In this document: one piece after another, positions 47,568 through 57,058 of the stretch
Layout of the letters: each line of letters begins with the position of its first letter
Numbering within the stretch: position 1 is the first letter of the stretch
Origin: Nostoc sp. TCL240-02
GTDB lineage: Bacteria; Cyanobacteriota; Cyanobacteriia; Cyanobacteriales; Nostocaceae
Direction: 5' to 3'
Assembly: GCF_013343235.1 (NCBI RefSeq)
Contig: NZ_CP040094.1
Coordinates: 132,501-196,500, forward strand
DNA length: 64,000 bases
The notes under the pieces: generated by a model
Database searches by the model: none
What the model was told of the DNA's origin: nothing
What the model saw: only the letters and a program-made list of their open reading frames with translations
Program-made: the position numbers and the translations under genes

Positions 47568-49253
47568 TTATTTCTTTTTGGTAGAAGCTTTTGCAGCTTT
47601 TTTAGCAGCTTTTTCAGCAGCGATCGCAGCTAACTTTGCTTGTTCTTTTTCTTCGGCAATTTTCTGGAGATAGTAATGATAGTCTCCTAAGTAAACCCGG
47701 AATTCACCATCACGAATTTCGACGATTTTGTTAGCTACTTGAGAAATAAAGTAGCGATCGTGTGAAACGACAATTGCCGTACCGTCATAATTTTTGAGCG
47801 CTTCTTCCAGCATTTCTTTAGCTGGAATATCTAGGTGGTTTGTCGGCTCATCTAAAATTAGTAAGTTCGCGGGACGTAAAAGCATTTTTGCCAACGCCAA
47901 ACGAGCTTTTTCTCCTCCACTTAATGCGCCAACTGCCTTAAATACAGTATCACCAGTAAATAAGAAGCGTCCCAAAAGCGTGCGGACTTCTTGGTTATCC
48001 CAGTCTGGAACTTCATCATGGATAGTTTCCATGACAGTTTTCTTCAAATCCAAGGCTTCAGCTTGATTTTGCTCAAAGTAACCGGGAATGACGTTATGAT
48101 CGCCTAATTGAACGCTACCTTCAGTGGGTGGTTCCATACCCATAATTACGCGCAGAAGGGTAGATTTTCCCGCACCGTTGGGGCCAAGAAAAGCAATGCG
48201 ATCGCCTCTTTCAATTAGAAGATTTGCTGCCAAAAACAAGATTTTATCACCATAAAGATGAGTTAAATCTTTAATTTCTACTACTTCGCGTCCACTGCGG
48301 GGTGCAGGAGGAAAACGGAAGTGTAGAGTTCTTACCCCAGCAATGGGTGCTTCAATGCGCTCAATTTTTTCGAGTTGCTTTTCCCGGCTTTTTGCCTGGG
48401 TACTGCGGGTAGCACTGGCGCGAAATCTATCAACAAAGGTTTGCTGTTTCTCTAATTCTTTTTGCTGGCGTTCGTAGGCGCTAAGTTGTGCTGATTGACT
48501 TTCGGCTTTTTGTTCCAAATATGCCGAGTAGTTACCAAGGTAGGTACTGGAAACGCCACGTTCAGTTTCCACAATTTGGGTACAGAGGCGGTCAAGGAAC
48601 TCCCGGTCATGGGAGACTATTACCATCGGCGTAACTAGCCCTCTGAGGTAATTTTCCAACCACTCAATGGTTTCTAAATCTAGGTGGTTAGTCGGTTCAT
48701 CCAGCAGCAACAAGTCGGGTTTTTGCAGCAGGATTTTACCTAAACTCATCCGCATTTGCCAACCACCACTAAAAGCACTGACGAGGCGATCGCCATCTTC
48801 TAGCCCAAACCCCATCTCTGGTAAAATTTTCCCAATGCGTGCATCTAAGTTGTAGCCATCCAAGGCTTCAAATTTGCGCTGCAAGCGATCCAACTTGTCG
48901 ATCAATCGATCCAGTTCCTCTGGGCTAGCCGTTTCCATCTCTTGTGGGATATGCGCCAGAGATAACTGTACTTCGTTGGCTTCTTTGAAGACAGTCCAAA
49001 ATTCTTCTCTAACGGTGCGAGTGGGGTCTACTTCAAACTCTTGGTTAAGGTAGGCTATATGTAAGCTATTAGGACGAATGATTTCGCCGGCGGTGGGTTC
49101 TATTTCCCCAGAGATGATTTTGAGTTGGGTTGATTTTCCAGCACCATTGACACCGACTAAGCCAATGCGATCGCCTGGTTTAACTTCCCAGTTGATATCT
49201 TTGAGAACTTCGCCTGTGGGATAAATTTTACTTATATGTTCTAGTCGCAGCAT
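47568..49253 (-). CDS. ABC-F family ATPase
   Basis: 561 residues from ATG at 49253 (MLRLEHISKIYPTGEVL). Two ABC domains in tandem: Walker A GVNGAGKST (near 38) and GPNGAGKST (near 360), signatures FSGGWQMR and LSGGEKARLALAK, Walker B LLLLDEPTNHLD and LLILDEPTNHLD. A helical linker sits between, and there is a Lys/Ala-rich C-terminus (EKAAKKAAKASTKKK). No membrane domain. ABC-F proteins act on ribosomes (EttA/Uup/YdiF); the E-rich linker looks most like YdiF/Uup types. Target unknown. Confidence 0.9.
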   Translation of the reverse strand: MLRLEHISKIYPTGEVLKDINWEVKPGDRIGLVGVNGAGKSTQLKIISGEIEPTAGEIIRPNSLHIAYLNQEFEVDPTRTVREEFWTVFKEANEVQLSLAHIPQEMETASPEELDRLIDKLDRLQRKFEALDGYNLDARIGKILPEMGFGLEDGDRLVSAFSGGWQMRMSLGKILLQKPDLLLLDEPTNHLDLETIEWLENYLRGLVTPMVIVSHDREFLDRLCTQIVETERGVSSTYLGNYSAYLEQKAESQSAQLSAYERQQKELEKQQTFVDRFRASATRSTQAKSREKQLEKIERIEAPIAGVRTLHFRFPPAPRSGREVVEIKDLTHLYGDKILFLAANLLIERGDRIAFLGPNGAGKSTLLRVIMGMEPPTEGSVQLGDHNVIPGYFEQNQAEALDLKKTVMETIHDEVPDWDNQEVRTLLGRFLFTGDTVFKAVGALSGGEKARLALAKMLLRPANLLILDEPTNHLDIPAKEMLEEALKNYDGTAIVVSHDRYFISQVANKIVEIRDGEFRVYLGDYHYYLQKIAEEKEQAKLAAIAAEKAAKKAAKASTKKK

Positions 49254-49408
49254 CAAGTTTCTCTCAGGTAGGGAGTGGGTGGTTGAGGACGAAGTACTAA
49301 CACCGCCTCTAATATTAACAAAAATTAACTATAAATTCGTCGTGACAAAGTTTTGAGAGGCGCAAACAAAGTTTACCCTCACTCACGCGTAAAACTTACG
49401 CATCCCCC

Positions 49409-50227
49409 TTAAGGCTGATTTTGAGTTACTTTGCTGACTTCTTCGACACTCAAATCTAAGGACTGTGCTACTTGTTCTACAGTCAACCCTGCTGCCAACA
49501 TTGCTGGTACTGCTTTTAGTTTCCCTTGAACTTTACCTTCTTCAATGCCTTGAACCTTACCTTGTTCAACACCTTCCTGAAAAGCTTCCTGATAAAATCT
49601 GGTTTGCTTTAACTCACTTAAGCCAAACATTTCCTTCATCTCCTCCCTACTCATTGCAGGAAACTTGTAAGCCAAAATAGTCTCTATAAATTGTAATAAT
49701 TGCTGCTGTTTTGGTGGTGAGCTTATCTCTGACTTGGTTCTATCTATCAACACCCTAGCTTGTGCGATCGCTATATCGTCGGTTGCAATTACTAATTTAG
49801 CAGTTGCAATGCCAATTGGAAGCGATGCACCTTCACCTAATTCATCCAAATAAATGCGCCTGACGCGCCCACTTGTGAAAAACTCACGGTAATGTTTGAT
49901 ATCTCCTGTATCTACATTCCTGTTGGGGTATAAAACCACAGCACCCCAGTCATTTGATGGTTGATTCTAACGGAGGTATAAACATATTTCTGCAATTAGC
50001 CGTGAATAAATTTCCCCATCAGCTTGAAATTGCACTTCAACAAAGTAAATCGGGTTCTCGCTTCCTTGTATAGGTAGAAACACACCATCTACTCTGAAGG
50101 CTGTTTGTTTGATTTCAACTGATGAAAATTGATAAAGGCTAGCTTCTTCTGGAGGATTACCAATAAGTTAAAAGAAGATATCAGGGAATTCTTGAAACAG
50201 CCGATAAAAGATGATAGCTGTTTTCAC
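49409..50227 (-). pseudogene. Rpn family recombination-promoting nuclease/putative transposase, two nonsense codons
   Basis: Reads from GTG 50227 as KTAIIFYRLFQEFPDIFF, then TAA, LIGNPPEEASLYQFSSVEIK, FVEVQFQADGEIYSRLIAEI, then TAG (about 49966), NQPSNDWGAVVLYPNR and on to ISSPPKQQQLLQF and a long Gly/Lys/Gln helix (GVEQGKVQGIEEGKVQGK), ending VSKVTQNQP. This is the usual layout of these proteins (DUF2887/DUF4351-type), but both stops sit at conserved positions (Glu and Gln codons), so it is broken. The last 176 codons remain open and could still be translated. Confidence 0.85.
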
Positions 50228-50276
50228 AACTTTATATCATTTGAAGATTTTGATTTGCTGCTCAGGTGTTACTTTG

Positions 50277-50759
50277 TTATTCACAACCATCTCGTACTTT
50301 CAGTAATTGCTCTTTTGCTATCCCTAATATACGTGAAAGGGGCGCTAATAAACTATCATCAAATGCTTCTCCGGCATAAATATTATTCAGTTCCGTAGGA
50401 GATAATTTAAACGTATCGCAGAATTTTGCAAACTCCTGGTTGCTCAAGTCAAGCTCTTTTTGCCTATCTTGAAGTAAAACTGCGATCGCTCTAGTTCCAT
50501 ACTTGGGACGTTCACTAGTTTTTACATATTTTTCCATTAAATAATTGACTTTTTTGGTATCGCCGCCGATTTTTTTAATTAAATCAGTACAAGCCATTTT
50601 TAGCGCTTTTTTTAAAACTTCTTCTTCATTTAAAACTTTAATAATTTCACTGGCATATTCTGGTTTAAAAAATCCCACCAAATTCCCTTGATGATAAACT
50701 GGTATATAAGGATTGTTCGTTTCAAGTTGCCAATCTAAAGGCTCATTGCGTAGTGACAT
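50277..50759 (-). CDS. Hypothetical protein, possible regulator or antitoxin-like
   Basis: 160 residues. A compact N-terminal part (NPYIPVYHQGNLVGFFKPEY), a lysine-rich middle helix (MACTDLIKKIGGDTKKVNYL) and a C-terminal region SNQEFAKFCDTFKLSPTEL that looks like a degenerate helix-turn-helix. No family recognised. It lies right upstream of the Rpn-family pseudogene on the same strand. Confidence 0.5.
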   Translation of the reverse strand: MSLRNEPLDWQLETNNPYIPVYHQGNLVGFFKPEYASEIIKVLNEEEVLKKALKMACTDLIKKIGGDTKKVNYLMEKYVKTSERPKYGTRAIAVLLQDRQKELDLSNQEFAKFCDTFKLSPTELNNIYAGEAFDDSLLAPLSRILGIAKEQLLKVRDGCE

Positions 50760-51684
50760 AGCTGCACCCCTAAATCATTTAAGATTTCACCATTTTAAAA
50801 CCAGTTATTCATTACCCGCCAGTGGTTAGATGTTGGTCAGATATCTAAAAATTTCAATTGTTCAAGTAACTACAATTTGGCGGTAGAAGCAGAGGTTATT
50901 TGGAAGCATCTCACTTTGGCAAATTGTCCTTATACTGTAAATCATCGGCTCACATCAAAGCCTTACTAACGGGATTTATACGTCCGTACTAACCAATGAA
51001 AAGCCTATGCCTAAGCTTGTGTAGCCGTTATACACTTCTACCAGTACCTCGAACTAAACCAAAATTAGCGCCAAGTGCCTAAAGGCTTTCCATAGGCGCG
51101 ATTGATGATATTATCAGGCTTTTTTTAGATATTTAACCATAATCGGCATACTGTAAATATCAAGTAAGTAAGCATCGAAACAGGGTAAACAGTATGTTAA
51201 CTATAACGTGGTAACAAGAGATTGCATCATAACCGTTAAGGAAGATAGGAAAACGTTCGTCAAAAAAGGCCACCCCGATCTGATAAATTAAGTGACATGG
51301 ACAGAAGCGTCTGAATCATTTAGAGCAGATATTCCCTGATGATTGGGAAAAACTCCAACCAGCGTTAAGAAACTGGGTGAAATGCAAGAAGTGTTTGGAA
51401 TATCAATATCATTGGGAACTGTAGACAGACTGAGGCTTGAAGCGAGCAATGCTCCCTTGCCGCTATGTGTATTTAGTATAGGTAAACAGGGAGTATCCAC
51501 ACTTTGGAGTAAACATAATTATTTGATGTCAAAAACCTACTACATGATTGGTCTAAAAAGTCGATCTGCCAAAAATGGATTCTCCAAATAAATATAATAT
51601 TGTATTGCTTTTATACGTAATATTTGGACAAGTGAAAATGACAGTTATTTACCATCTTCTTAAAGTAACATTAAATAACACCTG
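50760..51684. other. 925-bp region with no intact gene; possible IS66-type transposase relic
   Basis: No intact frame. On the plus strand near 51343-51460 a frame contains VFGISISLGTVDRLRLEAS, like the IS66 segment before the DDE domain; nothing else of the protein is visible. The rest shows no coding character. Confidence 0.4.
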
Positions 51685-52773
51685 ATGAAAAAAATATCAA
51701 CTATTAATGGACTTAGAGGAATATCATGTTTGTGGGTAATAATTTCGCATTGTGGCATTTGGGGTGGATATAAAGGGTATAATCCCAATCCAAAAGTAGC
51801 AGTAGATATATTTATGATGATCTCTGGTTTTCTTATGATGTACACTACGGAAATTGTTCACACTAAACAGTCCTTTGAAAACAAAAAAAATTGGATAAAT
51901 TTTTACATTAGAAGATTTTTCAGACTCTCCCCTGCCTACTATGTTGAGCTAATTGTTGCATTACTTTTAGCAGATTATTTTGTACGATATTATCACGAAC
52001 TTGGTAGTTTGAATCACAATATATGGTTGGCAAATATCCCAGCAAATTTTAGTATGCAAAATATTATATTACATATTACTTATATTTTTGGATTACAGCC
52101 CAAAAATGCATTTTCAACGATGCTACCAGATTGGAGTCTGGGATTGGAAATGCAATTCTATTTAATTTTTCCACCAATATTTTTGTTTTTCAAAAAAGCT
52201 AATTTGAATAAACTAGTAATCTTTTTGATTGCAACAATATTTATAAGTATTCTATCAAAACAATATATTATTCCTTATTTTACAGAACCTTCATTAATTT
52301 TTTATCAATTACCCATATTTTTAATTGGTATTTTTATTTATTGTGGCACGTGTGATATGAGTAATAGAAAAAGAATAATTTCTCTTATATTAGCCTTATT
52401 ACTATGTTCTTATAGCATTATAATAAAAGATCATCGAGATGATTTTTATTTGTTAATTGCTGCAATATTATTAGCAATTTCATTCTCTAATAGTGTTTTT
52501 AGTCATAAATTAAATAACTTGTTTGATAATATTTTTTTTACTATTTTATCAGACTTATCATATTCAGCATATTTATTTCATGGATTTTTCTTGTCAATTA
52601 TAGGCGCATATATAGAACGTAATTTATACCCATTAGGATACACATCAAACCAATGTGTAATGATGATAATAATTGCAGTTATCCCTTTAACATATGTAAC
52701 TTCATATTTATCATATAAGTATATAGAGTTACCTGGCATAGCTTTGGGAAAAGCTTTGATTAAAAAGTTTTAG
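51685..52773 (+). CDS. Acyltransferase 3 (OafA/YrhL-type) membrane protein
   Basis: 362 residues. Starts INGLRGISCLWVIISHCGIW (family motif with the catalytic-type His), about ten membrane helices, and FFRLSPAYYVELI, the R-x10-H-like region. The C-terminal YKYIELPGIALGKALIKKF is the usual end. These enzymes put acetyl or other groups on sugars of polysaccharides, lipids or secondary metabolites. Strikingly AT-rich compared with its neighbours, so probably acquired. No partner genes nearby. Confidence 0.88.
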   Translation: MKKISTINGLRGISCLWVIISHCGIWGGYKGYNPNPKVAVDIFMMISGFLMMYTTEIVHTKQSFENKKNWINFYIRRFFRLSPAYYVELIVALLLADYFVRYYHELGSLNHNIWLANIPANFSMQNIILHITYIFGLQPKNAFSTMLPDWSLGLEMQFYLIFPPIFLFFKKANLNKLVIFLIATIFISILSKQYIIPYFTEPSLIFYQLPIFLIGIFIYCGTCDMSNRKRIISLILALLLCSYSIIIKDHRDDFYLLIAAILLAISFSNSVFSHKLNNLFDNIFFTILSDLSYSAYLFHGFFLSIIGAYIERNLYPLGYTSNQCVMMIIIAVIPLTYVTSYLSYKYIELPGIALGKALIKKF

Positions 52774-52842
52774 TTAACATTAATTAGGGATAACTACTTG
52801 CGGTAGCAATGCGATTCTTTTACTTAATAAAAATGGCGGAAA

Positions 52843-53301
52843 TTATCGTTCCCAGTCTTGACGAGTATCGCACAGAAAATTGTCTGCGATCGCATCATCA
52901 AACGAATAAGGGCAATGCTCTGGAAAAATTCGTAATGGTAAGTTACTTTCTCGTAACGCCAAATCGACTCCTGCTTCAAAGCCATCTAACAAGGCTTCTT
53001 CTATTGGAGACTTTAAGCTGGGGTTCTGTCGCAAATGTCTGTGGATGGCGCGACACTGTTCTCGAATTGTTAAAAACCAATTGCGAGAGTGTTGTTCGGG
53101 TTGATACTCCCACTTCAAGAGATGACCGAGTAATACACTTAGACGACTCACGAGTTCTCGATATTCATATCTCCCCAAAGCTTGAATTTCCTCTTGCAGG
53201 TGCTGCCAGTCTAATTCTATAACTAGCCTCTGCTCTAACGCTTTAGCCTGCTGCTGTGTCCAGCCATAGAAGTCTTGATTGTACAAAAAAGGTTTGTCCA
53301 T
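52843..53301 (-). CDS. DUF29 family protein
   Basis: 152 residues. Typical start YNQDFYGWTQQQAKALEQRL, then DWQHLQEEIQALGRYEYREL and LLGHLLKWEYQPEQHSRNW, with the end FPEHCPYSFDDAI. This family is very common in cyanobacteria, often in several copies; function unknown. No partner is visible apart from the regulator gene just upstream on the same strand, 42 bp away. Confidence 0.92.
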   Translation of the reverse strand: MDKPFLYNQDFYGWTQQQAKALEQRLVIELDWQHLQEEIQALGRYEYRELVSRLSVLLGHLLKWEYQPEQHSRNWFLTIREQCRAIHRHLRQNPSLKSPIEEALLDGFEAGVDLALRESNLPLRIFPEHCPYSFDDAIADNFLCDTRQDWER

Positions 53302-53343
53302 ATTGAATTTTGACAGGAAGCGTCACTACAAATTACGAATTAT

Positions 53344-53706
53344 TCAACTTGCTTTTGCCTCATCCCCGGATGCTTCAGCCACAGCCGCCAATCTATCTGC
53401 TGCAGCTTGCACAATTTGAGCCACTTGGGCCAAAGGCATGTGTTGGATTTGTCTCAGAATCAAACTCAAATCTGAAGTTTCTGGAATTGGCTTACCATCA
53501 ATGCAGCTAATTAACTCTTCCATTGTGTAGCCTGCTTTTGATGCGATTTGAGCCAAATTTTCTGTATCTGGAACCTTCACACCTTTTTCCCACATCTGAA
53601 CAGCAGTGGCAGATACTCCCAAAAGCTTACCAAACGCTCGCTGACTCATTGAACCGCGAGCTAGTTTAATGATTTCAATCAGTTTTTGTTTGCTTTCGAT
53701 TTTCAC
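53344..53706 (-). CDS. XRE-family helix-turn-helix regulator
   Basis: 120 residues from a GTG. HTH at about 18-60: MSQRAFGKLLGVSATAVQMW, then EKGVKVPDTENLAQIASKAG. The C-terminal part is a helical alanine-rich segment (LAQVAQIVQAAADRLAAVAE). It could control itself and the DUF29 gene that follows (inference). Confidence 0.85.
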   Translation of the reverse strand: MKIESKQKLIEIIKLARGSMSQRAFGKLLGVSATAVQMWEKGVKVPDTENLAQIASKAGYTMEELISCIDGKPIPETSDLSLILRQIQHMPLAQVAQIVQAAADRLAAVAEASGDEAKAS

Positions 53707-53947
53707 TGCTTATATAGCTAGCCAACTTTATTTACAAGTCTACTTCCAATAATACAAGTTTACTTTTATATTGACAGCCTTGTGTTTTAGTACTAAACTA
53801 TATCTCTGGTTGTAAAACGGCAACTACAGGTATCAAGCTAGTAGAATAACCCATCTATATTTAATCAACCTAAGAAACTTAGTTTGCTACGGCGCTTGTA
53901 GCTAGTAGCTAGACTTTGCTGCGAAGAAATAATATCGAAGGTGCATC

Positions 53948-54457
53948 ATGTTTCGCAAGCCACGCAAAATTAATCAATATCGGCGCAAAGGTAAAAATCT
54001 TATAGCCACTAATAAAATTAAACCAGAACAGTGGAACATTTCTGAGGCAGAAACCAAAGAAGCTTTAAAAGTTAAAGGTTACGATGTAAAGCAAATCAAA
54101 AAAATCCATCTTCTAAAGCATCAAGTGTGTGTTTCCTATTGGGATGCAAAAGGCAATATATGCAGCAGCTTTTTTAGCTACCGGATTTTTGCACGTTGGC
54201 AAGAAGAAGTGGAAAAGCTAATTTATACCTGTGAAACCCTGAAGGAATGGGCAAAGTTAAATTACGTTATGAAGTACGAATTTGCCTATTACCATTATCC
54301 CAGTGAAATAGAAGATATACTCCACGCGATATTAGAAAACCACCTGTCTGTGTTAAAAGCAACATTACAACAAGTGGTTTTACAAGTTCAGAATGAGCAA
54401 CAAAACCTTCATGTAGAGACGCGATTTATCGCGTCTTCAAAGACCAATAACCCTTAA
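53948..54457 (+). CDS. Hypothetical protein with repeat-derived C-terminus
   Basis: 169 residues, basic at the N-terminus (MFRKPRKINQYRRKGKN), then a mixed domain (ALKVKGYDVKQIKKIHLLKH, VSYWDAKGNICSSFFSYRIF) and a helical part. The last 15 or so residues (VETRFIASSKTNNP) are translated from a copy of the GTAGAGACGCGATTTATCGC dispersed repeat (54413-54436) and the bases after it; without the repeat the protein would end differently. No family recognised. Confidence 0.6.
   Translation: MFRKPRKINQYRRKGKNLIATNKIKPEQWNISEAETKEALKVKGYDVKQIKKIHLLKHQVCVSYWDAKGNICSSFFSYRIFARWQEEVEKLIYTCETLKEWAKLNYVMKYEFAYYHYPSEIEDILHAILENHLSVLKATLQQVVLQVQNEQQNLHVETRFIASSKTNNP
54413..54436. repeat. Dispersed repeat GTAGAGACGCGATTTATCGC..., inside a coding region
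   Basis: Contains the hairpin GACGCGATTTATCGCGTC; related to 44425-44450 and 29141-29160. Confidence 0.8.
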
Positions 54458-54489
54458 CCCAAGCGTATTGGGATATTTAACAGTAAAAA

Positions 54490-55587
54490 TTAGTTAGCGG
54501 CAGAAGTCGCTAACTCCGCGAGACGTTCTTGCTGGTCTAGAGATATACAAGATTGGATAAGCGTTTCTAAATCACCATCCAAAACAGGGGTAAGGGAATA
54601 ATTCTGACCTAAGCGGTGATCGGTAGCGCGGTTATCTTTATAATTATAAGTACGAATTTTTTCCGATCGCGATCCAGTACCAACTTGCGATCGCCGCATG
54701 GAAGTTACAGCTGCTTGTTGTTCGCTTAACTTGATTTCGTACAACTTCGCCCGCAGAATTTGCATCGCCCGTTCTTTGTTTTGCAACTGGCTGCGTTCTT
54801 CTGTACAGAAAATGCGTATTCCCGTCGGTTTGTGCATCAAGTCAACGGCTGTTTCCACCTTGTTAACGTTTTGCCCACCAGCACCGCCAGAACGAGCTGT
54901 AGTCATTTCAATATCTTTCGGGTCAATGTGAATTTCCACATCATCGACCTCTGGCATAATCGCTACGGTAGCTGTGGAAGTATGAACCCGTCCACCAGAT
55001 TCAGTTGCCGGCACGCGCTGCACGCGATGTACTCCAGCTTCAAACTTTAACTGGCTGTAAACATCATTACCTTTAATTTCTAGAATGACCTCTTTCCAGC
55101 CACCCATTTCTCCTTTAGATTCGCTCACTAGAGAAACTTTCCAACCTTGAGTTTGGGCATAGCGGGTGTACATCTGCATCAAATCGCCAGCCCAAATGCT
55201 TGCTTCATCGCCACCAGTACCAGCGCGAATTTCCAACATGATATTCTTTTCATCATTGGGGTCGCGTGGTAACAGTAAGACTTTCAAGCGAGACTCTAAA
55301 TGTTCGATTTTTTCTTCAAGTTCTTTTACTTCCAGCGATGCCATTTCTTGCAACTCTGGGTCACTTGCAGATTCTTTGTAAACCTGACGCGCTCCGATCA
55401 GGTCTTCTTGGGCTGTTTTCCAAATTTCATAAGTATTAACCACCTCTTCCAAAGAAGAACGAGACTTAGCAATTTCTTGATACTCATCAGGATTGCTAGC
55501 GGTATCGGGGTCGCCAAGACGACGTGTTAATTCATTAAAAGTTTGTTCAACGGATTTTAGTTTGTCCAGTAAGTATGATTCAGCCAT
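54490..55587 (-). CDS. prfA: Peptide chain release factor 1
   Basis: 365 residues. The GGQ motif is in [20 protein letters not shown] (GGQ near 240), with PCRF domain [20 protein letters not shown] before it and [13 protein letters not shown] after it. RF1 reads UAA and UAG. Last gene of the ribosomal block in this window. Confidence 0.96.
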   Translation of the reverse strand: MAESYLLDKLKSVEQTFNELTRRLGDPDTASNPDEYQEIAKSRSSLEEVVNTYEIWKTAQEDLIGARQVYKESASDPELQEMASLEVKELEEKIEHLESRLKVLLLPRDPNDEKNIMLEIRAGTGGDEASIWAGDLMQMYTRYAQTQGWKVSLVSESKGEMGGWKEVILEIKGNDVYSQLKFEAGVHRVQRVPATESGGRVHTSTATVAIMPEVDDVEIHIDPKDIEMTTARSGGAGGQNVNKVETAVDLMHKPTGIRIFCTEERSQLQNKERAMQILRAKLYEIKLSEQQAAVTSMRRSQVGTGSRSEKIRTYNYKDNRATDHRLGQNYSLTPVLDGDLETLIQSCISLDQQERLAELATSAAN

Positions 55588-55690
55588 GACGATTGCGATC
55601 GCTCCTTAAAAAATAACAAATTGGCTCGAGCATATAAATGACAATCGACCCAGCTGATGCAGGGCCGTCGTTAACAGCAGAGCCAACCCG

Positions 55691-55933
55691 CTACTTTTTG
55701 GTTTGTTCGTCGCCAGATGTTTGAGTGCTGCTCATGCCGTACTTGCGGAGGAAGCGCTCTACTCGACCTTCAGTGTCAATAATCTTCTGAGTGCCAGTGT
55801 AAAAGGGGTGGTTTCCAGACCAAACATCTACGTGCAATTCTGGCTTTGTAGAGCCAATGGTCATAACAACTTGACCGTTGCAGTAAACTTTAGCATCTGG
55901 ATACCATTTTGGATGAATATCAGCTTTAGCCAT
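55691..55933 (-). CDS. rpmE: 50S ribosomal protein L31 (bL31)
   Basis: 80 residues: MAKADIHPKWYPDAKVYCNG, VDVWSGNHPFYTGTQKII, and RVERFLRKYG. Only one cysteine (CNG) is visible instead of the CxxC...C set, so it is a zinc-free (C-minus) L31 of cyanobacterial type. Confidence 0.95.
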   Translation of the reverse strand: MAKADIHPKWYPDAKVYCNGQVVMTIGSTKPELHVDVWSGNHPFYTGTQKIIDTEGRVERFLRKYGMSSTQTSGDEQTKK

Positions 55934-55990
55934 TGTTCTTTTTGTGATGAATCTATATCAATTATAACTTTCAGGTTTCAATTGAGGTTA

Positions 55991-56112
55991 GGGATTGGGG
56001 ACTGGGGACTAGGGATTGGGGACTGGGAAAGAGATAAAAAACCGACTTTTCCTAATACTCAATTCTTAATACCTAATTTCCTCTACCCAGTACCCAGTCC
56101 CCAGTCCCCAAT
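55991..56112. repeat. Inverted pair of GGGATTG/GGGACTG heptamer arrays between rpmE and rpsI
   Basis: Left arm 55991-56027 (GGGATTGGGGACTGGGGACT and so on); right arm 56086-56112 is its reverse complement type (CCCAGTCCCCAGTCCCCAAT). They could form a stem of over 20 bp in the intercistronic RNA. Confidence 0.85.
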
Positions 56113-56115
56113 CGC

Positions 56116-56532
56116 TTATCGCTTAGAGTACTGAGGTGCTTTCCGGGCTTTATGTAAACCATATTTCTTCCGCTCTTTTGCTCTCGGATCGCGAGTCAAG
56201 TAACCTTCAGTTTTCAAAGGTGGGCGGTTGTCTGGGTCTAGTTGGCACAAAGCACGAGCAACTCCCAAACGGACAGAATCAGCTTGTCCAGTCAAGCCGC
56301 CGCCTTCTGCTTTCACCAAAATGTCATATTCATTTTCTAATCCCAGAGTTTCCAGGGGTGCTTTAATCACTCCCAGGTAGTTGGGGTTGAATTGGAAATA
56401 CAAGGTTCCATCTTTACCGTTCACAATCAGTTGACCGGTGCCTGGAACCAAGCGTACCCGTGCTACTGCGTTTTTACGACGACCAGTACCCCAGTATACG
56501 GCGCGACCGCTATTAGCATCTGCTACTACCAT
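56116..56532 (-). CDS. rpsI: 30S ribosomal protein S9 (uS9)
   Basis: 138 residues: [20 protein letters not shown] and the conserved C-terminus [17 protein letters not shown]. Start overlaps the rplM stop (TAATG). Confidence 0.97.
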   Translation of the reverse strand: MVVADANSGRAVYWGTGRRKNAVARVRLVPGTGQLIVNGKDGTLYFQFNPNYLGVIKAPLETLGLENEYDILVKAEGGGLTGQADSVRLGVARALCQLDPDNRPPLKTEGYLTRDPRAKERKKYGLHKARKAPQYSKR

Positions 56533-56993
56533 TAATTTTCTTCTCCAGGAATTGTATTAACTTTTAGTTCTTTAGGTTTTTGAGCATCGTGAGGATGCGT
56601 AGGCCCAGCGTAAACCTTCAGCTTGGTGAACAACTGCTTACCCAGGCTATTTTTAGGTAGCATACCTTTAACAGCTTGTTCTAAAATTCGCTCTGGTATG
56701 CGGTCTTGCAGTTTAGCGAAAGTTTCGGTTTTCATCCCACCAGGACGACCAGAATGGCGGCGGTAAAGCTTTTGAGTGCGCTTTTTGCCTGTGACTGCGA
56801 CTTTCTCGGCATTAATGACGATTACGAAGTCACCTGTATCTAGGTGGGGAGTGTATTCGGGTTTCTTTTTGCCCCTCAATACCTGGGCGATTTCACTAGC
56901 GAGGCGACCGAGGCGTTTATCGGTGGCATCTACTATGTACCACTCACGCTCAAGGGTTGCTTGAGAAGGAAGGTATGTTTTAACTGTTGTCAT
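56532..56993 (-). CDS. rplM: 50S ribosomal protein L13 (uL13)
   Basis: 153 residues: [52 protein letters not shown] and [18 protein letters not shown]. First gene of the rplM-rpsI pair; upstream lies a stretch of TTTGTCATT-type heptamer repeats (56997-57056). Confidence 0.97.
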   Translation of the reverse strand: MTTVKTYLPSQATLEREWYIVDATDKRLGRLASEIAQVLRGKKKPEYTPHLDTGDFVIVINAEKVAVTGKKRTQKLYRRHSGRPGGMKTETFAKLQDRIPERILEQAVKGMLPKNSLGKQLFTKLKVYAGPTHPHDAQKPKELKVNTIPGEEN

Positions 56994-57058
56994 TTGTCAT
57001 TTGTCCTTTGTCATTTTTAATTTGTCATTAGTCATTTGTCTTTTGTCATTTGCAGTTA

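Noticed and set aside
51288..51500. Minus-strand frame near 51.4 kb
   Set aside because: Opposite the IS66-like remnant, with no family motif.
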